Origin: Chloroflexota bacterium
GTDB taxonomy: Bacteria > Chloroflexota > UBA6077 > FW602-bin22 > JACPRP01
Assembly (NCBI GenBank): GCA_016189905.1
Contig: JACPRP010000048.1
Location: 1-43,584, forward strand
DNA: 43,584 nucleotides
Direction: 5' to 3'
Part shown: piece after piece, positions 24,892 to 32,525 of the stretch
How positions within the stretch are numbered: position 1 is the first letter of the stretch
How the letters are laid out: the number at the start of each line of letters is the position of its first letter
Made by a program: the position numbers and the translations under genes
Notes under the pieces: generated by a model
Databases searched by the model: none
Seen by the model: only the letters and a program-made list of their open reading frames with translations
What the model was told of the DNA's origin: nothing

Positions 24892-25098
24892 CTAGACGCC
24901 GTAAGGGATAAGCTTGCGGATGCGGCGCGCATCGGCGCTGCTCACGGTCAACATCTCGTCGTACAGCCCCTTTGAGCGTTTAGATCTCCTGCGACGAAGG
25001 TGACTCTTGGCGCCCTTGGTCCGCATGAGCTTGCCGCTGCCGCTGACACCTATGCGCTTCTGCGTGCCCTTGTGCGTCTTCAGCTTGTATTTGGCCAT
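24892..25098 (-). CDS. rpmI: 50S ribosomal protein L35
   Basis: A 68-residue basic protein with the L35 pattern: MAKYKLKTHKGTQKRI at the start, a Lys/Arg core (SHLRRRRSKRSKGLY) and a C-terminal ADARRIRKLIPYG. It is a structural part of the large ribosomal subunit. The ATG at 25098 has AGGAGAG upstream, and a strong promoter lies about 45 nt further upstream. The open frame continues to 25263 but runs through the promoter. It is the first gene of rpmI-rplT-trmH-pheS-pheT; the usual infC is missing upstream. Confidence 0.96.
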   Translation of the reverse strand: MAKYKLKTHKGTQKRIGVSGSGKLMRTKGAKSHLRRRRSKRSKGLYDEMLTVSSADARRIRKLIPYGV

Positions 25099-25146
25099 TA
25101 TTCTAACTCTCCTCTGGAGCCCATTTCCAGTTAGACAACGAATGGA

Positions 25147-25175
25147 ATTATAGCACAGCCAAGTTGCTGGTGCAA
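25147..25175 (-). promoter_or_regulatory. Strong promoter of the rpmI operon
   Basis: On the minus strand TTGCAC (25175-25170) and a perfect TATAAT (25152-25147) are separated by 17 bp. An inverted repeat overlaps the -35 (see 25160-25179). Confidence 0.7.
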
Positions 25176-25179
25176 CTTG
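25160..25179. promoter_or_regulatory. Inverted repeat over the rpmI -35 box, candidate operator
   Basis: CAAGTTGC (25160-25167) and its perfect complement (25172-25179) with a 4-nt spacer cover the -35 hexamer and the start of the spacer of the rpmI promoter. A dimeric repressor bound here would block the polymerase. It could also act on the divergent promoter at 25213-25241, about 35 bp away. Confidence 0.5.
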
Positions 25180-25212
25180 AGCTGAGCGTCCCGGCATTGT
25201 ATCGGTTTGAAG

Positions 25213-25241
25213 TTGACGGCTCCCTCTGCGGGTGCTATGCT
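25213..25241 (+). promoter_or_regulatory. Putative promoter divergent from rpmI
   Basis: TTGACG (25213-25218) and TATGCT (25236-25241) are separated by 17 bp. The expected transcription start falls on or next to the ATG of a 23-codon open frame at 25248. Confidence 0.5.
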
Positions 25242-25247
25242 CAAGGT

Positions 25248-25319
25248 ATGAATGAGCGGTCAAGCAAAGACAAAAAACGGAAGAAAGATCACAACTTCGC
25301 GGCCAAGAAGGCGGCTTAG
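25248..25319 (+). CDS. Possible leaderless 23-residue Lys-rich peptide
   Basis: Right behind the promoter at 25213-25241 a short frame encodes MNERSSKDKKRKKDHNFAAK plus KAA. Nearly half of the residues are Lys or Arg. No Shine-Dalgarno sequence is present, and the predicted transcript would begin at about the A of the ATG, so it would be a leaderless message. It matches no family I know. The 3' stretch contains a GC-rich hairpin (GGGGGC at about 25350 and GCCCCC at about 25378), so a non-coding RNA is an equal alternative. Confidence 0.25.
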   Translation: MNERSSKDKKRKKDHNFAAKKAA

Positions 25320-25583
25320 TCCAGGTGGGCCAAGAAAACTAGGGACTAGACAGCGGGGGCGAGTTTGAGGTTGGAAGGCCCCCGAGTGTTCCTGAGGGGA
25401 GTCAACAAAACCTTGTCGCCGCCCTGCGATTTCCGATGCCATTGCAGACCCCCGGACAGCACAGAATAACACTTTCCGTAGGCGATCAGGAACTCGGTAG
25501 CACGACCTTCTTGGTTGCGGAGCGACAATAGTTAGGTGGACACGACTTTGCGGTGCCGCTCGGTTGCATGCCATAAGCGGATA
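25320..25583. other. Gap between the mini-ORF and the glycosyltransferase gene
   Basis: About 264 bp without a convincing gene. A minus-strand frame at 25346-25528 (60 codons) shows no recognisable motif. A GC-rich stem (GGGGGC and GCCCCC) lies early in the stretch. No tRNA-like fold was seen. Confidence 0.4.
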
Positions 25584-27596
25584 CTATTTTACGATGTTTC
25601 CGATAATAACCACATCATCCCGATACCGCTTTCCATCGGCATCGGAGGCCGGGGCGCGCTCGCCGTTCTGGCGGTCGTAGAGGCCGACGGCTACGGGATA
25701 GGTGCCCGTTGGCAGAACGCGCGGGAGGGAGACGCGGCGACGGTCCTCGATGACGTCGCCCCGGCGCCATCTTTGCGGGGGGAACATCTCGCCAATGGCG
25801 TAGCCATCTCCCTGGGCCACCGGCTTACCGTCGGCGCCGTAGACGTGTACGAACATCGTGTAATCCCTGGCCGGCCGGGCCTGCGCGCTCCAGCGCAGCG
25901 TCAGATCGACCACATCGCGGTCTAATCTCGTCTCCGCCGCCTCCAGCCGTCCCCAGCCCCCGAAATCGGCGACGTACCGGCCGTCGCGAGCCTCGGCTTC
26001 CTGCTGGAGGATCCCACCGACGTACTCGATCTCCAGCGACCCCGAATAGAAGCGCGTGGCGTAAACGCCGCCGCCCTTTCGGAACGCGCCCTCCAACCCG
26101 TCCAGGCCAACTTTGATGCCGTGCGCGGCATAGTTGTGATCCCACTCACGCGCGACGACGTCGTAGACGAGGGGCTCGATCTCCGGCTGCTCACCGTTCT
26201 GGATGTAGACGACCCTGCCCAGGCTAATGTAATACGGGACCATGATGACGCCCGTGTGCCCCAACAAATAGTCAGGCCGTTTGAGCGCAAACCAGGATGG
26301 GAAGTTCACATACGTGCGCCCCGGTCGCCGCGGATCGGCGGCCGTCGCGGCCAGATTGCGAACGAGCTTCGCGCCCTCGACGAAAAGCGCGTCTCTCTCC
26401 TGAATGAAGAGCGCGCTTTGAGCGACGATCAGGCCGACGAGGCCGAGTGACAGGAGGCCAGACGACACTTTCAACGCGCGCGTTCGCCAGCGAAATGGCG
26501 CCGAGAGCATCCCGCCCCAGGCGAGAGAGATGCCTACGGACGACAGATAGAAGAGCCTCGGCCCATCTATCACGTACGAAAACGACAGGCTCAGCACAGC
26601 CGGCAGCACGCCGATGGCAAACCAGGCGAGAGCGAACCCCAGAGACAACATTCCGCGTGATAGCCGATGGATGGCTGCCATCGCCGCCAGGGTGCTGCCG
26701 CCGAATACGGCTACCATCGCCATTGCAGACCAGCCCTTCACTCCTTCCCATATCAATGGTGTGAAGGGGCTCACCTGCCAGTCGGCCAGCCGGCTCGCAA
26801 TGGGATAAAACAGCCCCTGAGAGAAGTAGAGCAGATTGAGCCCCAACGACGCCGGGTCGAGCTCCCAGCCGTGCTGCCATTTCGGGATTAGCCACCAGAC
26901 GGCCAGAAAACCAACCAAGATGCCCGCGAAGACCGACACGACAGGTGATGGGCGCCGTAGGCCCTGGCTGAGGAGCCAGTAAGCCTCCGCCATAACGATC
27001 AGCGCGACGACGACCACGCCATACTCGTGCGTGAATACCGCGAGAACCGCGCAAACGATGGCCACCGCCAGGGGCCGCGCCGAGCCCATCTCACGCCATC
27101 GCCAGTAAAGGGCTACACTTGCCAGCAAAAAAGTCGTTACGAGTGGGTGAAAAAACGCGTTGACATTGCCCACGGCCTGGTAGCTTAGAGGAAAGGAAAC
27201 GAAAAGAAGAGCAGACATATAGCCGCCGATCCGCCCCGACAGCCGCGAGCCAATCAGATAGGTGAGAAAGCCGTTGATCGCGTGCGACGCGAGCACCAGG
27301 ATGTGTAGAATGGGGCCGTCGTTGCGGCCAAAGACGTCATACAGTGATTTCCAGACGGCGAGAATCAGAGGGCGATAGTAGGAAGATTCGCCCGCACTCG
27401 TCAGAATGCTGAGGTACGAGCGGCCACTCGCCCTCGGGAGATCGAGCGGGTCGTCGAACATGAATCCGTACGATATCGAAGGACCGTACAAAACGTAGGT
27501 CAGGGCGACTGACGCGAGAAGAGGGACGAGAAGCGAAATCACATCCCTGACATGAGAGGCTCTGGCTCGCGAGATTCTCGCCGCAGCTTCCTTCAC
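25584..27596 (-). CDS. Multi-span membrane glycosyltransferase-like protein (GT-C type)
   Basis: A 670-residue membrane protein. The N-terminal 450 residues hold about ten to twelve hydrophobic segments. The first external loop has FDDP (Asp48, Asp49) and YYRPL (73-77), the acidic motif and YRPL signature typical of lipid-phosphate-sugar-dependent GT-C enzymes. The C-terminal 200 residues form a soluble domain ending in a beta-rich region (LRWSAQARPARDYTMFVHVY, then GTYPVAVGLYDRQNGER). It probably glycosylates a protein or surface polymer outside the membrane; donor and acceptor are unknown. It starts with a GTG that overlaps the thioesterase stop by 4 nt (GTGA), so the two are translationally coupled at the end of the polyamine operon. 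Confidence 0.7.
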   Translation of the reverse strand: MKEAAARISRARASHVRDVISLLVPLLASVALTYVLYGPSISYGFMFDDPLDLPRASGRSYLSILTSAGESSYYRPLILAVWKSLYDVFGRNDGPILHILVLASHAINGFLTYLIGSRLSGRIGGYMSALLFVSFPLSYQAVGNVNAFFHPLVTTFLLASVALYWRWREMGSARPLAVAIVCAVLAVFTHEYGVVVVALIVMAEAYWLLSQGLRRPSPVVSVFAGILVGFLAVWWLIPKWQHGWELDPASLGLNLLYFSQGLFYPIASRLADWQVSPFTPLIWEGVKGWSAMAMVAVFGGSTLAAMAAIHRLSRGMLSLGFALAWFAIGVLPAVLSLSFSYVIDGPRLFYLSSVGISLAWGGMLSAPFRWRTRALKVSSGLLSLGLVGLIVAQSALFIQERDALFVEGAKLVRNLAATAADPRRPGRTYVNFPSWFALKRPDYLLGHTGVIMVPYYISLGRVVYIQNGEQPEIEPLVYDVVAREWDHNYAAHGIKVGLDGLEGAFRKGGGVYATRFYSGSLEIEYVGGILQQEAEARDGRYVADFGGWGRLEAAETRLDRDVVDLTLRWSAQARPARDYTMFVHVYGADGKPVAQGDGYAIGEMFPPQRWRRGDVIEDRRRVSLPRVLPTGTYPVAVGLYDRQNGERAPASDADGKRYRDDVVIIGNIVK

Positions 27597-28021
27597 GCGC
27601 CATCAGCCTCCGTCAGCTCGCGCAGGCACCGCCACAGGGGACTGCTCGCGCTCAACCTCCTGGGCTTTCCGCCGCGGTCGGTGAACACGTGATTCGTGTG
27701 GCCCTCCGCGAGGAGCTGTCCACCCTCGGTATGGAACGCCCGATATCCAAAGCCCAATTTGATGCGCGTGGCCTCTCTCACGACGGTGCGGATGGTTATC
27801 GGATCGTCGTAGTGCGCCGGCTGAACGAAGCGACAGGCGCAATCCAGCACCGGCAAGTAGAGGCCTTCGTTTTCTTCGAGCCGGCTGTACGGGAATCCCT
27901 CCGCCCGCAGGTATTCAGTGCGGCCAACCTCGAACCAGATGAGGAAGTTCGTGTTATATACTAATCCCATCGCGTCCGTCTCGGCGTAGCGAACGCGCAC
28001 AAATGACTCGTGGTACTTCAA
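27593..28021 (-). CDS. Acyl-CoA thioesterase of the YbgC/4-hydroxybenzoyl-CoA type
   Basis: A single hot-dog-fold protein of 142 residues. The catalytic Asp lies in YAETDAMGLVYNTNFLIWFE near the N terminus, followed by GRTEYLRAEGF and the strand VREATRIKLGFGYRAF. Relatives hydrolyse short acyl-CoA or aromatic acyl-CoA such as 4-hydroxybenzoyl-CoA. The start is a TTG at 28021 (28019-28021 on the plus strand reads CAA). It sits 13 bp after the agmatinase gene and overlaps the glycosyltransferase by 4 nt. Its role inside a polyamine operon is unclear. Confidence 0.85.
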   Translation of the reverse strand: MKYHESFVRVRYAETDAMGLVYNTNFLIWFEVGRTEYLRAEGFPYSRLEENEGLYLPVLDCACRFVQPAHYDDPITIRTVVREATRIKLGFGYRAFHTEGGQLLAEGHTNHVFTDRGGKPRRLSASSPLWRCLRELTEADGA

Positions 28022-28034
28022 CTTCGCTCGCCTT

Positions 28035-28937
28035 TCATCCCATCGGCGCTGCGCCGCCGAACTTCATCCCGATCATCTTGTAAACCAGCTTGGCCGCCAG
28101 GAATTCCGGCGCCACGTTGCCCGATAGTGGGCAGAGCTCCACCAGGTCGAAGCCGACGACGTTCCGGCTCGCGAACACATGACGGAGGATGTCGAGCACC
28201 TGGTACCAGCCTAACCCGCCAGGCTCCGGCGTGCCGACGGCCGGCATCTCGGAAGGATCGAAAACGTCGAGGTCGATGGTGATATAGACGTTCTCGCCAA
28301 GCTTCGCCAGGGTCTCGGCAAAGGTTTGCTTCCCTGAAATTAGATCTGCCGCGCGCAGCATCCGCTCCTCCTGGCCCTGCCGCAGGAACTCCGCCTCTTC
28401 GCGACAGAAGCTGCGCACGCCCACCTGCACGATGGGGCATATCTCCGAGATTCGTCGGGCAATGCAGGCGTGGCTGTACGGCGTGCCCCAGTACTCGTCG
28501 CGCATGTCCGCGTGCGCGTCCAGTTGCAGCACCGTCAGGTCCGGGAAGCGTCTGCTGAGCGCACGAACAGGCCCCAGACTTATCGAATGCTCGCCGCCGA
28601 GGAGGACAGGGAGCTTGCCGTCTTGCACGAGGTCCGCGACCAGTTGCTCTAGCTGGGCGTGTGGCCGCTCCAGCGTCGCCACCGAGAGCTCCGGCTCGTC
28701 GAGGGTGTGAATGCCGACGAGGTAAGGCTCGCCCTGAACATCTTCGTCGTAGAACTCGACCTCACGCGAAGCGCGAATAATGGCGAGTGGGCCGTCACGC
28801 GTCCCGGCGCGGTAAGTCGTGGTCGCCTCGAAAGGGACCGGCACTATCACAACGCTAGAGCCCGCGTACTCGGCGTACTCGGGCTCCAAACCACCAAAGT
28901 TGAGCGGCGATTTGCCTATGCTCTTCACCACCAGCAC
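28035..28937 (-). CDS. speB: Agmatinase (ureohydrolase)
   Basis: The enzyme hydrolyses agmatine to putrescine and urea with two Mn ions. All metal ligands are visible: His117 in GGEHSISLGP, DAHADMRDEYWGTPYSHA with Asp140, His142 and Asp144, and IDLDVFDPSEMPAVGTPEPGG with Asp222 and Asp224. The 300 residues match the family. Arginase or another ureohydrolase cannot be ruled out from sequence alone, but the arginine decarboxylase two genes upstream makes agmatine the likely substrate. The start is a GTG at 28937, 7 bp after the DHS-like stop. Confidence 0.88.
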   Translation of the reverse strand: MLVVKSIGKSPLNFGGLEPEYAEYAGSSVVIVPVPFEATTTYRAGTRDGPLAIIRASREVEFYDEDVQGEPYLVGIHTLDEPELSVATLERPHAQLEQLVADLVQDGKLPVLLGGEHSISLGPVRALSRRFPDLTVLQLDAHADMRDEYWGTPYSHACIARRISEICPIVQVGVRSFCREEAEFLRQGQEERMLRAADLISGKQTFAETLAKLGENVYITIDLDVFDPSEMPAVGTPEPGGLGWYQVLDILRHVFASRNVVGFDLVELCPLSGNVAPEFLAAKLVYKMIGMKFGGAAPMG

Positions 28938-28944
28938 CCACAGC

Positions 28945-29970
28945 TCATTGCTCGACGATTACTTCAGGCCCCGCGAACTTGAAGGTCGGCGGGCGCCTCC
29001 TGGCGACAGCCTCTCGCCCCCGCTCGAATACCGCCGCCGCCAGCAGCGGGAAGGCGATCGTGGCGTCGCAATGGACGCTCACCTTCTCGGCCAATGGCAG
29101 GATCTTGCCCCAGGACTGCGCCTCTTCGAAAGTGCAGCCGCTCAAGCCACCCCACTGCGGCGAGTCGGTGGTGACCTGAATCGCGTACTTGTGGCCCGAC
29201 TGCTGCCCCGGCAAGAATATGGCGGCCTGCTGAATGAAGTTCTTGGGGGTGCCCCCGCCGATATAGATCACCCCCGTTTGGGTCGAGTTGTCGACGATCT
29301 TCGCCAGCTCCATCGCGTCCCTGATGACGTCGAAGACGACCACCTTCCCCGATTGCACCCGCGCCTGACCGAGGGCGATGCCGATGGAGCTATCGCCGAT
29401 GGCCGGGCAGTACAGGGGAATGCCGGCGGTGGCCGCCGCCGTGAGTATCCCAGACGGACCACCCGTCTGACACAGCGCCAGTCCAAGCTCGGCAAGGAAT
29501 TCTCGCGTAGTGAACGCCTTGCCATCAGACAAGCCGAGGGCGAACTCCGCGATGAACGCGTCCGTCTGGCGGAACTCCGACTCGCTGGCAAAGACGTCGT
29601 AGATGCGGTCGACCCCGGCCTCCTGTAGCTCGACGTCGTTAGTTAAGTGAGAGCCAATGTAATGGTGCCGTCCCAATGACTCGTGGCAGTCGTGAAAAAG
29701 ATTCGCGCCCGTCGCCACGATGCAGTCGACAAGACGATTCTCGATGAGGGAGACAGACAGCTCGCGCATGCCCGCGGGAATCATCGCCCCCGCCAGCCCG
29801 AGTATGATGGTCGTCGGGGATTCGAGCATCGCCAGCCACGTATCGACTGCCTGCCCGAGGCTCTTCCCCTGGTAGGCGGTTCGCGACAGGGATTGCAGCA
29901 GCGACGCGACGCTCGAGTTCTCTGATGAAATCCTGGGCTTCTCTACTGGTTCCTGCAAAAACCTGTACAT
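28945..29970 (-). CDS. Deoxyhypusine-synthase-like protein (probable homospermidine synthase)
   Basis: The 341-residue protein belongs to the deoxyhypusine synthase family. In eukaryotes and archaea the family moves an aminobutyl group from spermidine to a Lys of the translation factor eIF5A, using NAD. Bacteria lack eIF5A, and bacterial members characterised so far make homospermidine. Key features are kept: LGLAGAMIPAGMRELSV, VATGANLFHDCHE, GVIYIGGGTPKNFIQQA and the catalytic stretch EEAQSWGKI with the active-site Lys289 at the position of human Lys329. The ATG at 29970 has GGAAGGAGAG upstream. Flanked by arginine decarboxylase and agmatinase, it is well placed to use putrescine. The product, homospermidine, is inference. 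Confidence 0.82.
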   Translation of the reverse strand: MYRFLQEPVEKPRISSENSSVASLLQSLSRTAYQGKSLGQAVDTWLAMLESPTTIILGLAGAMIPAGMRELSVSLIENRLVDCIVATGANLFHDCHESLGRHHYIGSHLTNDVELQEAGVDRIYDVFASESEFRQTDAFIAEFALGLSDGKAFTTREFLAELGLALCQTGGPSGILTAAATAGIPLYCPAIGDSSIGIALGQARVQSGKVVVFDVIRDAMELAKIVDNSTQTGVIYIGGGTPKNFIQQAAIFLPGQQSGHKYAIQVTTDSPQWGGLSGCTFEEAQSWGKILPLAEKVSVHCDATIAFPLLAAAVFERGREAVARRRPPTFKFAGPEVIVEQ

Positions 29971-29992
29971 ACAGTACTCTCCTTCCGCTCAG

Positions 29993-30523
29993 TCATCCCG
30001 GCATATGATTGAAGTCTAACTTGCGCTGTAAGCTGCGCGGGATCAACAGAGCGGCGGAGACGACGGTGCCGATGCCCTCTTCAACCGTGAACTCGCTGAT
30101 CGTCTTAACGATCTTGAAGCCCTTCATTTTGCGCAGCTCTGCCGCTTCCTTGGCCATCCCGTCGAGGATGGTCGCGGCCTCCTGCGCGCTGCCGATCAGA
30201 CTGACCTCGAATATGACGCCGTTGATGTTGCGATCGTCTGGCACTGCCAGCACCAGGCCACAGGCGATTCTCTGCCCTGGAACTTCGCTGGCGATCGTGG
30301 TGTAAACTGTTGGAACGAGGCAACCAAAGGGGATGTCTACCTGCTGACCATCTTCTTGACGAAGATCGACGATTCTTGCCCGTGCGGGCAAGATACTGGT
30401 AACCTTCATCAGATTCAGGTTACCGATGCCGGCGTCGAACAAAGCTTTATCGAAGGCATTAAGCCTTGTGCTTCCCTCACCAACCCCGCTGGTAAGCCAT
30501 ACTTCCTGCGGAACTTCCCACAT
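29993..30523 (-). CDS. Pyruvoyl-dependent arginine decarboxylase
   Basis: The enzyme decarboxylates arginine to agmatine using a pyruvoyl group made by self-cleavage. The 176-residue protein has the conserved SGVGEGSTRLNAFDKALFDAGIGNLNL start and the cleavage motif KVTSILP; cleavage between Thr and Ser (Thr42-Ser43 with this start) would turn the Ser into pyruvoyl. The rest shows FGCLVPTVYTTIAS and the C-terminal FTVEEGIGTVVSAALLI, as in the archaeal PvlArgDC. I chose the ATG at 30523 because GAAGAGG lies 9 nt upstream; ATGs at 30541 and 30556 are in frame but lack good ribosome-binding sites. It is the first gene of the polyamine operon. Confidence 0.88.
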   Translation of the reverse strand: MWEVPQEVWLTSGVGEGSTRLNAFDKALFDAGIGNLNLMKVTSILPARARIVDLRQEDGQQVDIPFGCLVPTVYTTIASEVPGQRIACGLVLAVPDDRNINGVIFEVSLIGSAQEAATILDGMAKEAAELRKMKGFKIVKTISEFTVEEGIGTVVSAALLIPRSLQRKLDFNHMPG

Positions 30524-31010
30524 GCTACCGAACCTCTTCATAAATTGCGGCTGCATCTAGGCGATAGTATCTGGTCCGATACGGTCGCGGTAACTGCGAT
30601 GCCTTCTGCAGCTACGCGTGGGACCGGGCCCGCTTCACCGTGCCCATTTCTCATATCGCACGGGCAGCCTACCGGACAACAGACGTTAGCGCACCACTAG
30701 GTCTCGCCGGCCTAGGGGAAGCAAATTCCTTTGCCTTCCTGGACTTGCTACGCTAGGTCATACGCTGCTTACTCCGCTTTTGCGTTTCCTCCGTAATTGG
30801 CAACACACCAAAGGACCATTTTCCAGGGCCCACCCGAGTCTGGCCACACAATTGCTTCTTCACGGTGGATAATGCGCTGCAGCAGAATCCGCCTATCAAG
30901 ACAGCATCCCACCACACCTGCATTATACAGGCGAGAAACGTACTGCCGCTTATTCTACCATATAACGTAGTTAACATTCAAATTTTGTGGGAGGCTGCTT
31001 AGCCGTTAGC

Positions 31011-31039
31011 TTGACACGCCAAATCCACCGGTGTACAAT
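31011..31039 (+). promoter_or_regulatory. Strong putative promoter for the tandem lipoprotein genes
   Basis: A perfect TTGACA (31011-31016) and TACAAT (31034-31039) are separated by 17 bp. The leader to the first gene would be about 180 nt and contains the direct repeats at 31139-31180. Confidence 0.7.
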
Positions 31040-31138
31040 CGAGCCGCCTTGTGAAGGGACCCGTGAGTTGGCGGCGAAATGCCTCTAACATAGGCTCCCG
31101 TGTCTCAAGCGTCTTGTGCAGCGTTGCACGTCCCTGGT

Positions 31139-31180
31139 CGTTTTCTCACCGTCGAGATGATCGTTTTCTCACCGTCGAGA
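31139..31180 (+). repeat. Two 19-bp direct repeats in the leader
   Basis: CGTTTTCTCACCGTCGAGA occurs at 31139-31157 and 31162-31180, a period of 23 bp (about two helical turns). Position and spacing suit two binding sites for one regulator, or a leader RNA element. The second gene of the pair lacks these repeats. Confidence 0.6.
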
Positions 31181-31226
31181 AAGAGCAATCCTGCGCGTTG
31201 AAACGGGTTAGGAGGAAACGAAAGCG

Positions 31227-32384
31227 ATGGAAAAGAAGAGAGTCATCTGTCTCATCGCCCTGGTGGCGACCGCGTTGCTGGCCGGGTGCACCGCCGCGGC
31301 CACGCCGACGCCCACCGCCAAGCCAGCCCCCGCGGCGACGAGCCCTGCCAAGCCGACCCCCGCGCCCTCCAAACAGGAAGGCTCTTCCGCCGCGTCGCCG
31401 ACGGCAGCCAAGCCCGCTGCCACCCCAGTCGCGCCAACCCCTGTTCCGGCCGCGATCAAGATCGGCAGCCTGCAATCGATATCCGACGCTGGCGTGTACA
31501 TAGCCATCGAAAAAGGCTACTTCAAGGAGCAGGGCATCACGGTGAGCCTGGAGAACTTTCTGGCCACGCCGGACATCGTGCTTCCGCTTACCACGGGCCA
31601 GATCGACGTGGGGATGATTCCGCTGAGCGTGGGGATGCTGGCCGCCGCGGACCGGGGCATCGAACTGAAGATGGTGGCCGACAAGGGGTCCTCTCGGCAA
31701 GGATTCGAGCTAGCCTGGATCATCCTGCGGAAGGACCTGTACGATTCCGGACAGGTGAAGACGCCCGCCGATTTGAAGGGGATGAAGCTGGGCGTTGCCT
31801 CTCCAGGCAGCATATCCGATCAGGCGCTGCGCTTGGCGATTGCCGAGGGAGGGCTGACCGATAAAGACGTCGATCTGGCGACCTTGCCGTTCGCCGATCA
31901 CGGGGCGGCGATGTCCAACAAGGCCATCGCGGCTGCCGTAACCATCGAGCCATTTATCGCCAACGCCGTCGCGCAGGGCTTCGCGGTGAAATGGATTCCG
32001 CTCAGCCGCTACTTCGATGGCAAGCTTACGAACTCAGGCATCTGGTTCGGCGCGGGCTTGCTCAAGAACAGGGAGCTGGGCGAGCGCTTTACATATGCCT
32101 ATCTGAAGGGTGCTCGCGATTATATGAAGGCCTTCACCGCCAGGGTGGGGCGCGATGAAGCGATCAATGCCCTGATGAAGTACACCAGGGTCAAGGACCC
32201 GAAGCTGTACGACGTGATGGATATGCCCTACATAGACCCGGACGGCCTGGTAGATATTAAGAGCCTGGAGGCGCAGTACAACTGGTACCGCGAAATGGGT
32301 CTTTATAAAGGGAGCAAGATTATGAAAGACCTCCTCGATCCATCGTTCGCGGAAAACACCGTCAAAAAGCTCGGCAAGAATTAG
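31227..32384 (+). CDS. NMT1/THI5-like substrate-binding lipoprotein, copy 1
   Basis: A 385-residue solute-binding protein of the ABC-type NMT1 family. The lipobox ends at Cys21 (TALLAGC) and is followed by a long linker rich in Pro, Thr, Ala and Lys, to about residue 68. The mature domain starts IKIGSLQSISDAGVYIAIEK, a pattern of this family, and includes YFKEQGITVSLENF, TGQIDVGMIPLSVGML, and the C-terminal YNWYREMGLYKG. Relatives bind thiamine precursors, sulfonates, nitrate or aromatic compounds. The ATG at 31227 has TAGGAGG upstream. It is highly similar to the next gene, and no permease or ATPase genes are near. Confidence 0.82.
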   Translation: MEKKRVICLIALVATALLAGCTAAATPTPTAKPAPAATSPAKPTPAPSKQEGSSAASPTAAKPAATPVAPTPVPAAIKIGSLQSISDAGVYIAIEKGYFKEQGITVSLENFLATPDIVLPLTTGQIDVGMIPLSVGMLAAADRGIELKMVADKGSSRQGFELAWIILRKDLYDSGQVKTPADLKGMKLGVASPGSISDQALRLAIAEGGLTDKDVDLATLPFADHGAAMSNKAIAAAVTIEPFIANAVAQGFAVKWIPLSRYFDGKLTNSGIWFGAGLLKNRELGERFTYAYLKGARDYMKAFTARVGRDEAINALMKYTRVKDPKLYDVMDMPYIDPDGLVDIKSLEAQYNWYREMGLYKGSKIMKDLLDPSFAENTVKKLGKN

Positions 32385-32525
32385 GCCGACGGACTACCGT
32401 CAAATCAAGAGAGCGACGAAGGCTCGGTCACACGTCGAGTGTGTATGCTGATGAAACTCGTTTTCGGGAGCACCTACGAGTACGCGAGGATTCTGCGCGT
32501 TGAAACGGGTTAGGAGGAAACGAAA

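Larger units (their letters stand above)
30524..31226. other. Region between the polyamine operon and the lipoprotein pair
   Basis: About 700 bp of lower GC with no supported gene. A 74-codon frame on the minus strand (30753-30977) has no motif or ribosome-binding site that I trust. The region contains the promoter at 31011-31039 and a pair of 19-bp direct repeats at 31139-31180. Confidence 0.5.

Noticed and set aside
25346-25528. A 60-codon minus-strand frame, considered as a transposase or intron remnant
   Set aside because: No catalytic motif or inverted ends could be seen. The similarity was only a vague impression.
25248-25583. A tmRNA, RNase P RNA or 6S RNA candidate behind the promoter at 25213
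   Set aside because: None of the conserved elements I know for these RNAs, such as a tRNA-like end or the RNase P core motifs, could be found.
26272-27054. A 260-codon minus-strand frame inside the membrane glycosyltransferase gene
   Set aside because: It is a frame shadow of the 670-residue protein, with Arg/Gly/Ala-rich sequence and no ribosome-binding site.
30753-30977. A 74-codon minus-strand frame in the gap before the lipoprotein pair
   Set aside because: It has no clear ribosome-binding site, no recognisable domain and no partner gene. Left inside the intergenic entry.
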